Position numbers and translations under genes: made by a program. This document shows, in pieces, positions 33,442 through 45,400 of a DNA stretch of 64,000 nt. The stretch covers positions 1-64,000 of the forward strand of contig JAACJM010000226.1 in NCBI GenBank assembly GCA_013368315.1. Direction: 5' to 3'. Origin of the DNA: Tetrapyrgos nigripes (Eukaryota; Basidiomycota; Agaricomycetes; Agaricales; Campanellaceae). Positions within the stretch are counted from its first letter, which is position 1, and each line of letters begins with the position of its first letter. The notes beneath the pieces are model-generated. The model saw only the letters and a program-made list of their open reading frames with translations, ran no database searches and had not been told where the DNA came from.

Positions 33442-34806
33442 CATAAGGGCTAAGCCTTACTTACGCTAAGGGCTTAAGTACTTGAGGGTCTTAAGCCATA
33501 ACAATACTGGCAACCCTTAAGCACCCTTAAGTAAGGCTTAAGCTGTAGTGGTCACATGATTTACTGCAGAATTTAGCGCAGTGCGCTACTGACAGGACCT
33601 GAGACCCGATACTGCTGACTTGTAAAAACATGTACTACCTATACAACCAGTACACTCGTCATCTCAAACCAATTAGATCCTGCCATGGTCACTTCAATAC
33701 TATCAGCAACTACAAAAGGTATAACCTTGCCCTCCAACATGCGAAAATCCATGCAAGTAATCTTAATGCAAAGCATGCGACCAAGCTTGGCAGTGGTGGA
33801 TGTGCAAAATGTGCAACCTGACTTCCTACAAGTTACAAGTCAGGGATTGAAGAAAGATAATAAACTGTCAATGAACGATTGTACCTAGCTCCATGCACAG
33901 TAACAGTGAAAGGGGCTGTGTTGAGCGAGTAAGTGGGGTTGACACTCGCGGAAATCAGAATTCCACTCAAAACTGATGCTCGTGAAAGAAGGAGAAAAGG
34001 GTGAGGTGCTTCCATAGCGACCAGTCCGATAGCCTGGGTGGCAGCCTCTGAGGCAGAGCACACAGTTAACATTCCTTTCATAGCCGAACTGTTGGTTCCT
34101 CAAAATGTTCAACAAATAGTGAAATCAGAACAACTGGAAAGCACGTGAACACGTGACAGATCACGTTTTGTTTTTTAAAAAAAAAGCTCAGTCCTACACA
34201 CCTTGGGGGGCAATGCATATTTGGAAAGATCTTTTGGGCAAACATAAATGATGAATTTATGCTCGGTGCTGGAGCTACTCCATATGGCTGTTCAGCTTCA
34301 AATCAGTCCCATATGGAGTAGACCCGGGCGAGCAAAAATGGCACTGATAAATCCGAAATTTAAGTTTGCCCAGAGATCTTTAGAAATATGCAATGCTGCA
34401 CACCCTTATACTAAAGTATCGGGAATAAATTTTTTTACTACAGGTAGTAGAGGAGCTACATGTCATGTCAACCCAGTACCACGGCTGCCAGCCAGTAGTT
34501 TGTCATGGTTACCTTATTTCCTTGCAGAATAGAGTGCACTGTCCAGATAGTATATTGTGCACTGACACACTCAGTAGTGACTGGGCTGGAGTGAGGAGGC
34601 CTTACATATGGAACTGTTAGCAGAGGAGGAGGGCCAGATACCAGATGAGGGAGAGTTGGAAGGCTCTGGTGATGAGTATGTTGGGTAATTACAAAATTTT
34701 ATACTAAGGCCTTAAGTGCCCTTAAGTAATACTTAACTTAAGCCCACACTTAAGCCTTTAAGCCGTAAGCTCCATGGGTACCCTTAATTAAGCCCTTAAG
34801 AACACT
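33442..34806. repeat. CTTAAG-rich inverted-repeat region
   Basis: Two blocks dense in CTTAAG/AGGCTTAAG motifs (33,445-33,550 and 34,705-34,800) face each other in inverted orientation, as in transposon subterminal regions. The right end reads CAGTGTTCTTAAGGGC in complement. Between them are no recognisable genes, only a 207-bp-type foldback MITE at 34,199-34,408. Confidence 0.5.
34199..34408. mobile_element. Diverged foldback MITE, CACCTTGGG family
   Basis: This resembles the reverse complement of 28,779-28,985: CACCTTGGGGGGC, GCATATTTGGAAAGATCTTT, CTCCATATGG and the mirrored second arm. The ends are more eroded than in the other copy, and no target duplication is visible. Confidence 0.65.
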
Positions 34807-34898
34807 GGATTTAGAACTTAGCCGATCAGTGTCCGGAGAATTCTGAGACCACAAAAATTGCGCAAAATTGGGCACTGCTAATCAGCTCTAATAGTATA

Positions 34899-36525
34899 CA
34901 GTGGGCAAAAAAATTGTCCGCATGTTTCACACTTTTGCAAAGATTGTCAGTTATAGAGCTACTGAATAGATATGAGACAAAATAGTCAGTAATGGCCTGA
35001 AAGCCCTTGATAAGTGCTATGATAATCTTCTTGTTTTGTGTTATTTGGTCAAATACCCATGGAGATATACCAAATTAAAAATGGTAAGTCATTTGGACAA
35101 TTTTTTGAGTTGCTACTTTATCAATACTATTGGCACAATGTGATGCCTCATAGATGACATCATAAGTGGAGCTGTACAGTGATGCAATGTATACATCATA
35201 ATGATGTCATAGCTGTCAGCTAGACCATATATAAGGACATCCAGATCATCTATTGCCCCCATAAAATTGTGAGACCCATCACCTCCACTCAGAAAGACAA
35301 TGTCCTCTCTCATCTCCAAACTGGCGCTTCATCCAGGGAAATCTCTGCTCAAACTGGAGTATCCAAGTCAACGGTTGCCTCTCTGGCCAAGGAGATGTAT
35401 CCTGACAAGGAGAACCATAAGGCAGGGCGCCCTAAGATGCTCTCTACCACTGATGAACGGGCTGCTATCAAACAAATCAACACTGGGAAAGCCAGGAACG
35501 CTGCAGAGGTGGCCAGCAACATCAATCCCCTTCTTGACCAAGCTATCTCCACCCAAACCATGCGAAATTCCCTTCACAAACATGGTGTAGACACCAAGAA
35601 ACCACAGAAAAAGCCCAAACTCACTGCAGCTCACAGGAAGGCTCGTTTAAAATTTGCAGAGAAGTACAAGGACTGGACTGTGGATGACTGGAAATGGGTT
35701 ATATGGTCAGATGAGACTAAAATCAATTGGTTTGGGTCAGATGGGCAGCAGTTTGTGTGGGGTAGGACAGGTGAATCCATGGGAGAGAGAGATGTGGTGG
35801 AAACAGTCAAATTTGGAGGAGGAAATATCATGGTGTGGGGGTGTATGGGATGGGATGGACCTGGAAACATGGCAGAGGTTGAGGGAAGGATGGATGCAGA
35901 GCAGTATGTGGACATTTTGGAGAACAATCTTCTGGAGAGCATGGATCGTTTGGGTATTGATCCGGAGATGGCCATTTTTCAGCAGGATAACGATCCAAAA
36001 CACAAGTCAAAACTAGCCACCAAATGGTTTGAGGAGAACAAAATCCATTGCATGAGCTGGCCTGCTCAGTCTCCTGACCTAAACCCCATTGAACACCTCT
36101 GGACAACCCTCAAATGCAAACTCAATGAGTATGATACAGCACCATCTGGAGTTTGGGAAATATGGGATAGAGCAGCAGAAAAGTGGGTAGAAATCACAGA
36201 AGAGGATTGTCAGAAATTGATCAGGAGTATGCCTAGAAGGATCAAAGCTGTTTTGAAGGCTAAAGGAGGGCATACCAAGTACTGAGCAAGCACTTTCTGT
36301 ATTTTAAGGCATATGTCAAAAAATTGTCCAAATGACTTACCATTTTAAATTGAGTATATCTCCATGGGTATTTGACCAAATAACACAACACAAGGAGATT
36401 ATCATAGCACTTATCAAGGGCTTTCATGCCATCATTGACCATTTTGTCTCATCTTTATTCAGTAGCTCTATAATTGACAATCTCTGCAAAAGTATGAAAC
36501 ATGCGGACAATTTTTTTGCCCACTG
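34899..36525 (+). mobile_element. Tc1/mariner transposon, nearly intact, 1.63 kb
   Basis: The ends CAGTGGGCAAAAAAATTGTC and the complement at 36,525 are flanked by TA on both sides, the obligatory Tc1/mariner target. The terminal inverted repeats are long, about 210 bp (34,899-35,107 and 36,316-36,525), and differ at roughly 20 positions. One transposase frame fills the middle. A TATA-like CATATATAAGG (35,226) precedes it. Confidence 0.92.
35269..36285 (+). CDS. Tc1-type DD34E transposase (no ATG at the expected start)
   Basis: There are 338 uninterrupted codons. Residues 1-60 are the helix-turn-helix (for example SSREISAQTGVSKSTVASLA), followed by the GRP hinge (KAGRPKML) and a second HTH. 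The catalytic triad is visible: WSDETKINWFG (first Asp), FQQDNDPKHKS (second Asp), SPDLNPIEHLW (Glu), with exactly 34 residues between the second Asp and Glu. This is DD34E of the Tc1 group. It cuts and pastes DNA at TA sites in the nucleus. The N-terminal HTH begins right after GTG (35,269). I find no in-frame ATG upstream without a stop; the first in-frame ATG is at about 35,395 and would remove the first HTH. The start codon may therefore have mutated, leaving this copy unable to make a full-length protein. Confidence 0.9.
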   Translation: MRPITSTQKDNVLSHLQTGASSREISAQTGVSKSTVASLAKEMYPDKENHKAGRPKMLSTTDERAAIKQINTGKARNAAEVASNINPLLDQAISTQTMRNSLHKHGVDTKKPQKKPKLTAAHRKARLKFAEKYKDWTVDDWKWVIWSDETKINWFGSDGQQFVWGRTGESMGERDVVETVKFGGGNIMVWGCMGWDGPGNMAEVEGRMDAEQYVDILENNLLESMDRLGIDPEMAIFQQDNDPKHKSKLATKWFEENKIHCMSWPAQSPDLNPIEHLWTTLKCKLNEYDTAPSGVWEIWDRAAEKWVEITEEDCQKLIRSMPRRIKAVLKAKGGHTKY

Positions 36526-36639
36526 TATTTAATTTAACCGTTAACGAGATGCACCTTTTCATTTGTATCTGTTTACCTATGTCTCCCCGTTCCGTTTTCG
36601 TCCTGCCCAGCGTTGCCGAAACTGAATTCGGTCCGAGCC

Positions 36640-37505
36640 ATGCTACATGTACTGGGGCAAAGGGCCATTGCTTCGCGTGGCAAATTACGAGGCCCTTTCA
36701 CGTAGTCCAACTCAGGTTATGCAGAAGAGAGGGCATTAAGCAGACCAATTTGGCATGCTAGCATGACCTTGTGGTTATTGACATCAATGGTCCTGGTCCA
36801 GACCAAGTCTTGACATTCCAGTTGTCAGGAAGAGCAAAGACCGGCTGTGTCAACAAAAAGGGGTGGGAGTTTGAGGTCGTGGTAAAATTTTCGAGGTCGA
36901 CATAAGTTAACTGGGGAAAGGTGCCACTGCTTTGCATGGCAAGTTACAAGGCCCTCCTCAACAAAACCTCACTCTTGTATTGACTACATTCCAGCTACTT
37001 GCAAAGTGGTATAAGCGAAATAAGTTGGGAGTTTGAACCTGCGGAAAAGACTTTGAGGTTGCTACAGGTCGCTAAGAGTACGACATAAACATAAATTAAT
37101 GACAATGAAGAGGCAAGAATTCTGAATTACGAGGGCATCGAGGCTGAAGCCAAGCTTCAGAAGTGGAGGAAGTAGGGCAGTGAGTACTGGCAAACGTCAG
37201 ATAACAATTAGTATGGCCATACTTGTGGAGAGAAAGCCGTGGACGCGAGTAAGTATCCCATGAAGGTGAGATGAGTCAACACACTGGCATGATGTCATGA
37301 TTGTCGACGTATGTAGACCCAGTCCAGACTCAGTCTGGATATTTCAGGTTGATCGGGAAAGTAGAGACTGGTTTGGTGTGGTGACAACACACAGTTGGGT
37401 TGAGTGGCAATGAAAAGGGGTGGGAGTTTGAGGTCGTGGTAAAATTTTCGAGGTCAACATAAGTTAACTGGGGTAAGGGGCCACTGCTTTGCATGGCAAG
37501 CTACA
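36640..37505. repeat. Cluster of ACGAGGCC/SINE-like repeat pieces
   Basis: Three copies of CTGGGG(C/A/T)AA.GGGCCA(C/T)TGCTT(C/T)GC(A/G)TGGCAA.TTAC(G/A)AGG occur (about 36,651, 36,912 and 37,468). Two are preceded by AGGGGTGGGAGTTTGAGGTC and CGACATAAGTTAACT-like segments. No coding region was found. Read in reverse, the family has GGGTTCAAACTCCC, close to a tRNA B box. Confidence 0.65.
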
Positions 37506-37936
37506 AGGTCCCTTCCTTTGGTATGGTCTTCAGCAGGACCAAAAATCACATCTTCCACGTAGAGCAATTGTGAGGCAAAACACATAATATTGACTATACC
37601 AGAACTTGTAAGACAGAGAACAGTAAATGAACAATGTTCAACATTGAATAATGCATAAGGATTCAAAATATATACAGAAATGACTTCAGCATCCGATATA
37701 TAAAAGAAACATCAATGTTAGCACCCAAGGTCATAGATGTCTCAGAATGAATGAGAACGACGGGCATCCTGACCACCAACAGTTCTAACAACCCAACTTT
37801 AACTAGGAAGTAAGGTCAACGATGTGAGCAGCCCGTTTCCCAATAACACCTGCACCTGTGCCATACCAGCAAAGGCCAATGCAAAAAAAACCAACCAGTG
37901 GTAAACATTGTCACCTGTGCATGAAGCGCTGGATCT

Positions 37937-38612
37937 CACGCCGAAAAGGGACAAATTTCCGCTCGACAGATCTGTGACTGGATATGTGTACGAGAATGAG
38001 ATATATCTGGAAACTAGATATACATAAGTACAAAAAGATGATGTATCAGTAAGCTAGATATTTGAACAGAAAGTTGCTATATAGGTATGCCTTTTAGTAT
38101 ATTTGATTGGTGTATAGACATATTATGTATCAAAGCTATTAAAAGAAGTACAAAAAGACCGAGAATCGAGAATCCGGATATAGTTACAGATATGCGTCTG
38201 AAAAGACAATACATCTGGCTTCCAGATATGGGTGCGTATAGTTTATATGTCCGTAATACTGATATTTTTATAGCATTCATTCTGATCTATCAGTTCATCT
38301 GCCAGGACTACTATCGGGACCCTTGTCCAGAATCCGGACTAATTGTCTTTTTGGACACATATCTGTAATCATGTCTGGAATCCTGATTTGAGGTCTTTTT
38401 GTAGTTCTTTCAATAGCTTTGATACAGAATATGTCCGCACACCAATCAAATATACTAAAAATTCATCCTTATATAGCAACTTTCTGATCAAATATCTAGC
38501 TTACAGATACATCATCTTTTTGTACTTATATCTTGATTCCAAATATATCTTGTTTTCATACACATATCCGGTCATGTATCTGTCGAGCGGAAATTTGTCC
38601 CTTTTCAGTGTG
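37937..38612. mobile_element. CACGCCGAAAA-family foldback element, 676 bp
   Basis: The ends CACGCCGAAAAGGGACAAAT and, in complement, CACACTGAAAAGGGACAAAT extend into long imperfect complementary arms (through GTACAAAAAGATGATGTAT). The 3-bp duplication TCT flanks it (37,934-37,936 and 38,613-38,615). It belongs to the same family as 3,396-3,526 and the element that truncates the P450. There is no coding capacity. Confidence 0.85.
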
Positions 38613-39409
38613 TCTTCAAGGCGGATCCAGGAGTGGGACGGGTAGAATGAGATGAACAGTGTAATGGTTCCTCTCAGCTTGGACCTAGACGTACGAGTAG
38701 ACCTCTTTCTACTCTGTGAAATAGACAATAGAGAGGTACAAAGTACATGATGGAGCTAAATAAAAGAACATGACAAAAATACGCACCAACGGGGCCTTGC
38801 TATTGTTTTGCCTGTATGTACATGTCTTGTGCGTGACTCGGAAGATAAGGACTTTGCCTAGGCCAGGCCGTGTCTAGTAGCCGTGAAATGCGAAGGGTGA
38901 GATGGGGAGAGGAGATGGTCGTGAGGATGAAGGTTGAGTCTGGACATGCTGGCATGATGTCGTGGTTGTTGTCACATGGATCTGATCCAGACCGCATCTA
39001 GACATTTCTGACCTTCGGTTGTCAGGAGTAAAGACTGACTTAGGGGTGAGAGATTGAACCCGTGGAAAAGATTTGGAAGGTCGCTCTGTGACATAAATTG
39101 AAAATTGACTCAGCCTAAAGGCCTTGTAAATGGTCAATATTGAATTTGAGAAAGGATGAAGCAGCAGTGGAGAGACCCAGGTGCAGTGGGGAACAGGGAA
39201 GAAAGGCAGCGTCGAAGGCAAGGTGCAAACACTGCCTTGGTTACCAGTTGTTCCAAGAAACCCATGAACAACGTCATAATGGATGGGTGCTCGACGAGCG
39301 GCAATGAACAGGGGTGGGAGTTTGAACCCGTGGAAAAGCTTTGGGAGGTCACTACGACATAAACTGGGGTAAGGGGCCACTGCTTCGCATGGCAAGTTAC
39401 GAGGCCCCA
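38613..39409. repeat. Dispersed-repeat copies flanking the giant foldback element
   Basis: This contains the pieces GAGAGATTGAACCCGTGGAA (39,043) and GTGGGAGTTTGAACCCGTGG (39,314), plus GGGGCCACTGCTTCGCATGG (39,374), all of the ACGAGGCC family. The 189-codon minus frame at 38,874-39,443 runs across these repeats and into the next element, so I do not treat it as a gene. Confidence 0.55.
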
Positions 39410-42400
39410 CACTGGGTGCAAATACCCGTAAATACATTGTCATACTGTGATATTACTGAAGACTTACTCAGTGCCAATCAGTTTGTAAATCCCCATGTAT
39501 TATGGAAGTATTATGTTAAAGCCAAAATTTCACAGCAATTCCATAAGGTTTCTGTAAGTCAAGGTGTATTACTGGGGTCTTTCTATGTGAGATTCTGTCA
39601 CAGTAATACATACTACAATACCATTGAGAAATACAGAAACATTTTGTTGTGACACAGAGTCACAGTATGTCATAGAGTAATACAGCCTGGATTTATAGAA
39701 GACTTACACAAATGAAATACTGTAAATACACTGTCATACTATGACATTAATAAAGACTTACTTAGTGCCAATCAATTGTATATCTCTGTGTATTACAGAA
39801 GTATTACAGAAGTATTACAGAAAAGCAAAAATTTCACAACAGTTCCATAAGGATTCTGTAAATCAAGTTGTATTACTAGGATTTTTCAATGTGACATTCT
39901 GTCACAGTAAGACATAGCGTAATACCATTAAGATATACAGAGATATTGATGTGACACATGGTCACAGTATGTCATATAGTAAGACTGGCCAGTTTTACAG
40001 AAGATTTATGAGATTAAAAGCTATAGTAAATCACAAGAAATTGTCATTGTATTTATCATAGATTTACTGAGTGACAAAATGGTAACAGAAATGGATCAAT
40101 AAAATCAGGTGTATTATGGAAGCTTTATGGAATCCAAAATATTTCCATAGAATGTCATAAGTTCACAGAAAAGTCTTACACCAAGATGGAATACATATAG
40201 TATCCTGGATATGCTGAAAGAGTTAAAGTATGACCCCTGTAAGTCAAGGGGAATTATTTTAAATTTATTGAATAGCAGGTATTCCATAAATCTTGGGTAA
40301 ATCATATGGACTTACATAAGATATATATAGAGACGGGAGTTCATAAAATGATAGTGTAAGAGTGCAAGTCTTACTGTAGATTTATGGAATCACAAGTCAA
40401 ATTTTTGAAGATAGTGAAGGTGTACAAAAGGTATACAAAATGTGGGGAGGTGCTGTGACAGTGCTGTGAGCTTGTGAAGAATATCATTGTCATGAAGGTG
40501 TCACAAAAGTGTCATGAAGGTATCATGAAAGTGTTGCAAAGGTGTCATGAAGATGTCATGAAGATGTCATGAAGGTGTCGTGAAGGTGTCACAAAGGTGT
40601 TGCAAAGGTGTCATGAAGGTGTCGTGAAGGTGTCGTGAAGGTGTCATGAAGGTGTCGTGAAGGTGTCATGAAGGTGTCATGAAGGTGTTGCAAAGGCGTT
40701 GCAAAGGTGTCATGAAGATGTCGCCGAAGGTGCCGTGAGGGTGTTGCAAAGGTTTGGTGAAGGTATCATGAAGGTATTGGGAAGGTGTCACGAAGGTATC
40801 GTGAAGATGTTGCAAAGGTATCAGGAAGGTGTTGTGAAGTTATCATGAAGGTGTCATGAAGATGTCATAAAGGTGTGGTGAAGGGGTCGCGAAGGTGTCA
40901 GAAAGGTATTGGAAAGGTGTTGTGAAGACGTCATGAAGGTGTGGTGAAGGGGTGTCATGGTGAAGGTGTTGCAAAAATGTCATGGAGGTAGCATGAAGGT
41001 GTTGTGAAGGTATCGGGAAGGTGTCGCAAAGGTGTCATGAAGATGTCGTGAAGGTGTCGTGAGGGTGTTGCAAAGGTTTGGTGAAGGTAGCATGAAGGTA
41101 TTGGGAAGGTGTCATGAAGGTATCATGAAGGTGTTGCAAAGGTATCGGGAAGGTGTTGCAAAGGTATTGTGAAGGTGTCATGAAGGGGTTGCAAAGGTGT
41201 CGCAAAGGTGTTGTGAAGGTATTGCAAAGGTGTCATAAAGATGTCGCTGAAGGTATCATGAAGGTGTCGTGAAGATGTCGCGAAGGTATCATGAAGGTAT
41301 TGAGAAGATGTCAGGAAGGTATCAGGAAGGTGTCATGAAGATGTCATGAAGGTGTCGTGAAGGTATCAGGCAGGTGTCGTGAAGGTATCCTGAAGGTATG
41401 GGGAAGGTGTTGTGAAGGTATGGGGAAGGTGTTCTGAAGGTGTTGGGAAGGTGTCTGAAGGTATTGTGAAGGTGTCATGAAGATGTCGTGAAGGTGTGGT
41501 GAAGGAGTGTCATGAAGATGCCGTGAAGGGGTCGTGAAGGTGTCATAAAGATATCATGAAGGTGTCATGAAGGTGTTGCAAAGGTTTTGTGAAGGTGTCA
41601 TGAAGGTATCATGAAGGTGTTATGAAGATGTCACAAAGGTATTGTGAAAGTGGCGTGAAGGTGTCATGAAGGTGTTGCAAAGGTTTTGTGAAGGTGTTGT
41701 GAAGGGGTTGCAAAGGTGTTATGAAGGGGTTGCAAAGAAGGTATTGTGAAGGTGTCACAAAGGTGCCACAAAGGTGTTGTGAAGGGGTCAGAAAGGTGCC
41801 ATGAAGATGTCGTGAAGGTGTTCTGAAGACGTCCTGAAGGTGTGGTGAAGGGGTGTTGTGGTGAAGGTGTTGTGAAGATGTCGTGAAGGTATCGTGAAGG
41901 TGATGTGAAAGTACCTTTTTGCTACTGACATCTTCATGACACCTTCACGATACCTTCATGATACCTTCCCGATTACTTCCCAAGACCTTCATGACACCTT
42001 CACAAAACCTTTATGACATCTTTATGACACCTTCGTGACCCCTTCACGACCCCTTTGTGACACCTTCACTACACCTTCACGACACCTTCATGACATTCTC
42101 ATGACACCTTCATGATACCTTCACAACACCTTACCTTCATGACACCTTCACGATACCTTCACAACACCTTCCCGATACCTTTGCAAAACCTTCACAATAC
42201 CTTCCCGACACCTTCATGACACCTTTGTGACACATTGACGACACCTTCACAACATATTCATGACACCTTGACTATACCTTCAGACACCTTCCCAACACGA
42301 CACCTTCGTGATACCTTCATGACACCACCTTCACAATACCTTCATGACATCTTCACCACACCTTCACTACACCTGCACAACACCTTCCTGACACCTTCCC

Positions 42401-45400
42401 AACATCTTTCATGATACCTTCATGATACCTTCAGGACACCTTCACAATACCTTCACAATACCTTCATGACACCTTCAGGACACCTTCCCGACATCTTCTG
42501 ACACCTTCATGATACATACCTTCATGTCAACTGAAGATGTCATGAAGATGTCGTGAAGGTGTCGCAAAGGTGTCGCAAAGGTGTCATAAAGGTGTCGTGA
42601 AGGTGTCATGAAGGTGTCGTGAAGGTGTCATGAAGGTGTCGTGAAGGTGTCATGAAGGTGTTGCAAAGGTGTTGCAAAGGTGTTGCAAAGATGTTGCAAA
42701 GGTGCTGCAAAGGTGTCATGAAGATGTCGCCGAAGGTGCCGTGAGGGTGTTGCAAAGGTTTGGTGAAGGTATCATGAAGGTATTGGGAAGGTGTCACGAA
42801 GGTATCGTGAAGATGTTGCAAAGGTATCAGGAAGGTGTTGTGAAGGTATCGTGAAGGTGTCATGAAGGTAAGGTGTTGTGAAGGTATCATGAAGGTGTCA
42901 TGAGAATGTCATGAAGGTGTCGTGAAGGTGTAGTGAAGGTGTCCTTCATGATATCTTCCCGACACCTTCATGACACCTTTGTGACACCTTTGTGACACCT
43001 TCACGACACCTTTGTGACCCCTTCACGACCCCTTTGTGACACCTTCACTACACCTTCACCACACCTTCATGACATCCTCATGACACCTTCATGATACCTT
43101 CATAACACCTTACCTTCATGACACCTTCATGATACCTTCCCGACACCTTCATGACACCTTTGTGACACCTTCACAACACCTTTGTGACCCCTTCACAACC
43201 CCTTTGTGACACCTTCACTACACCTTCACCACACCTTCATGACATCCTCATGACACCTTCATGATACCTTCACAACACCTTACCTTCATGACACCTTCAC
43301 GATACCTTCACAACACCTTCCCGATACCTTTGCAAAACCTTCACAATACCTTCCCGACACCTTCATGACACCTTTGTGACACCTTTGTGACACCTTCATG
43401 ACACCTTCACAACATATTCATGACACCTTCACCATACCTTCAGACACCTTCCCAACACGACACCTTCGTGATACCTTCATGACACCACCTTCACAATACC
43501 TTCATGACATCTTCACCACACCTTCACTACACCTGCACAACACCTTCCTGACACCTTCCCAACATCTTTCATGATACCTTCATGATACCTTCAGGACACC
43601 TTCACAATACCTTCACAATACCTTCATGACACCTTCATGATAACTTCACAACACCTTTCTGATACCTTTGCAACATCTTCACGATACCTTCATGACACCT
43701 TCCCAATACCTTCATGATACCTTCACCAAACCTTTGCAACACCCTACGGCACCTTCGGCGACATCTTCATGACACCTTTGCAACACCTTTGCAACACCTT
43801 CATGACACCTTCACGACACCTTCATGACACCTTCACGACACCTTCATGACACCTTTGCGACACCTTTGCGACACCTTCACGACATCTTCATGACATCTTC
43901 AGTTGACATGAAGGTATGTATCATGAAGGTGTCAGAAGATGTCGGGAAGGTGTCCTGAAGGTGTCATGAAGGTATTGTGAAGGTATTGTGAAGGTGTCCT
44001 GAAGGTCTCATGAAGGTATCATGAAAGATGTTGGGAAGGTGTCAGGAAGGTGTTGTGCAGGTGAAGGTGGTGGCATGAAGGTATCACGAAGGTGTCATGT
44101 TGGGAAGGTGTCTGAAGGTATTGTGAAGGTGTCATGAATATGTCGTGAAGGTGTCGTGAAGGTGTCACAAAGGTGTCACAAATATGTCACGAAGGTGTCA
44201 TGAAGGTGTCGGGAAGGTATTGTGAAGGTTTTGTGAAGGTATCGTGAAGGTGTCATGAAGGTAAGGTGTTGTGAAGGTATCATAAAGGTGTCATGAGGAT
44301 GTCATGAAGGTGTGCTGAAGGTGTAGTGAAGGTGTCACGAAGGGGTCATGAAGGGGTCATGAAGGTGTCATAAAGATGTCATAAAGGTTTTGTGAAGGTG
44401 TCATGAAGGTATCGGGAAGTAATTGGGAAGGTATCATGAAGGTATCGTGAAGGTGTCATGAAGATGTCGGTAGCAAAAAGGTACCTTCACAGCACCTTCA
44501 CGATACCTTCACGACATCTTCACAACACCTTCACAACGACACCCCTTCACCACACCTTCAGGACACCTTCAGAACACCTTCACGAAACCTGTGCAACACC
44601 TTCACGACATCTTCATGGCACCTTCCTGACCCCTTCACAACACCTTTGCGGCACCTTTGTGACACCTTCACAATACCTTCTTTGCAACACCTTCATGACA
44701 CCTTTGCAACCCCTTCACGACACCTTCACACTACCTTCATGACACCTTCATGACATCTTCATGACACCTTCACGCCACTTTCACGATACCTTTGTGACAT
44801 CTTCATAACACCTTCATGATACCTTCATGACACCTTCCCAATGCCTTCATGACACCTTCACAAAACCTTTGCAACACCTTCATGACACCTTCATGATATC
44901 TTTATGACACCTTCACGACCCCTTCACGGCATCTTCATGACACTCCTTCACCACACCTTCACGACATCTTCATGACACCTTCACAATACCTTCAGACACC
45001 TTCCCAATGCCTTCACAACACCTTCCCCATACCTTCACAACACCTTCCCCATACCTTCAGGATACCTTCACGACACCTGCCTGATACCTTCACGACACCT
45101 TCATGACATCTTCATGACACCTTCCTGATACCTTCCTGACATCTTCTCAATACCTTCATGATACCTTCGCGACATCTTCACGACACCTTCATGATACCTT
45201 CAGCGACATCTTTATGACACCTTTGCAATACCTTCACAACACCTTTGCGACACCTTTGCAACCCCTTCATGACACCTTCACAATACCTTTGCAACACGTT
45301 CCCAATACCTTTGCAACACCTTCATGATACCTTCATGACACCTTCCCAATACCTTCATGCTACCTTCACCAAACCTTTGCAACACCCTCACGACATCTTC

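Larger units (their letters stand above)
31746..34890. mobile_element. Possible large composite element with 21-bp inverted ends
   Basis: The ends are TAGAGCTGATTAGCAGCGCCC at 31,746 and its complement with one mismatch ending at 34,890. Between them lie two further inverted-repeat elements and a foldback MITE. If the terminal TA belongs to the target, this would be a TA-inserting (Tc1/mariner-like) non-autonomous element. No transposase frame is present inside. Confidence 0.4.

Noticed and set aside
35349..36106. Minus-strand and second-frame ORFs over the Tc1 transposase
   Set aside because: Shadows of the DD34E transposase frame, which carries the conserved motifs.
38874..39443. 189-codon minus-strand frame
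   Set aside because: It spans pieces of two dispersed repeats and the boundary of the giant foldback element, so it cannot be one inherited gene.
39341..39652. 103-codon frame in the left arm of the foldback element, and its copy at 46,713-46,949
   Set aside because: The frame is present twice only because the arms are inverted copies. Composition is A/T-driven, and no family or transposase motif is visible.
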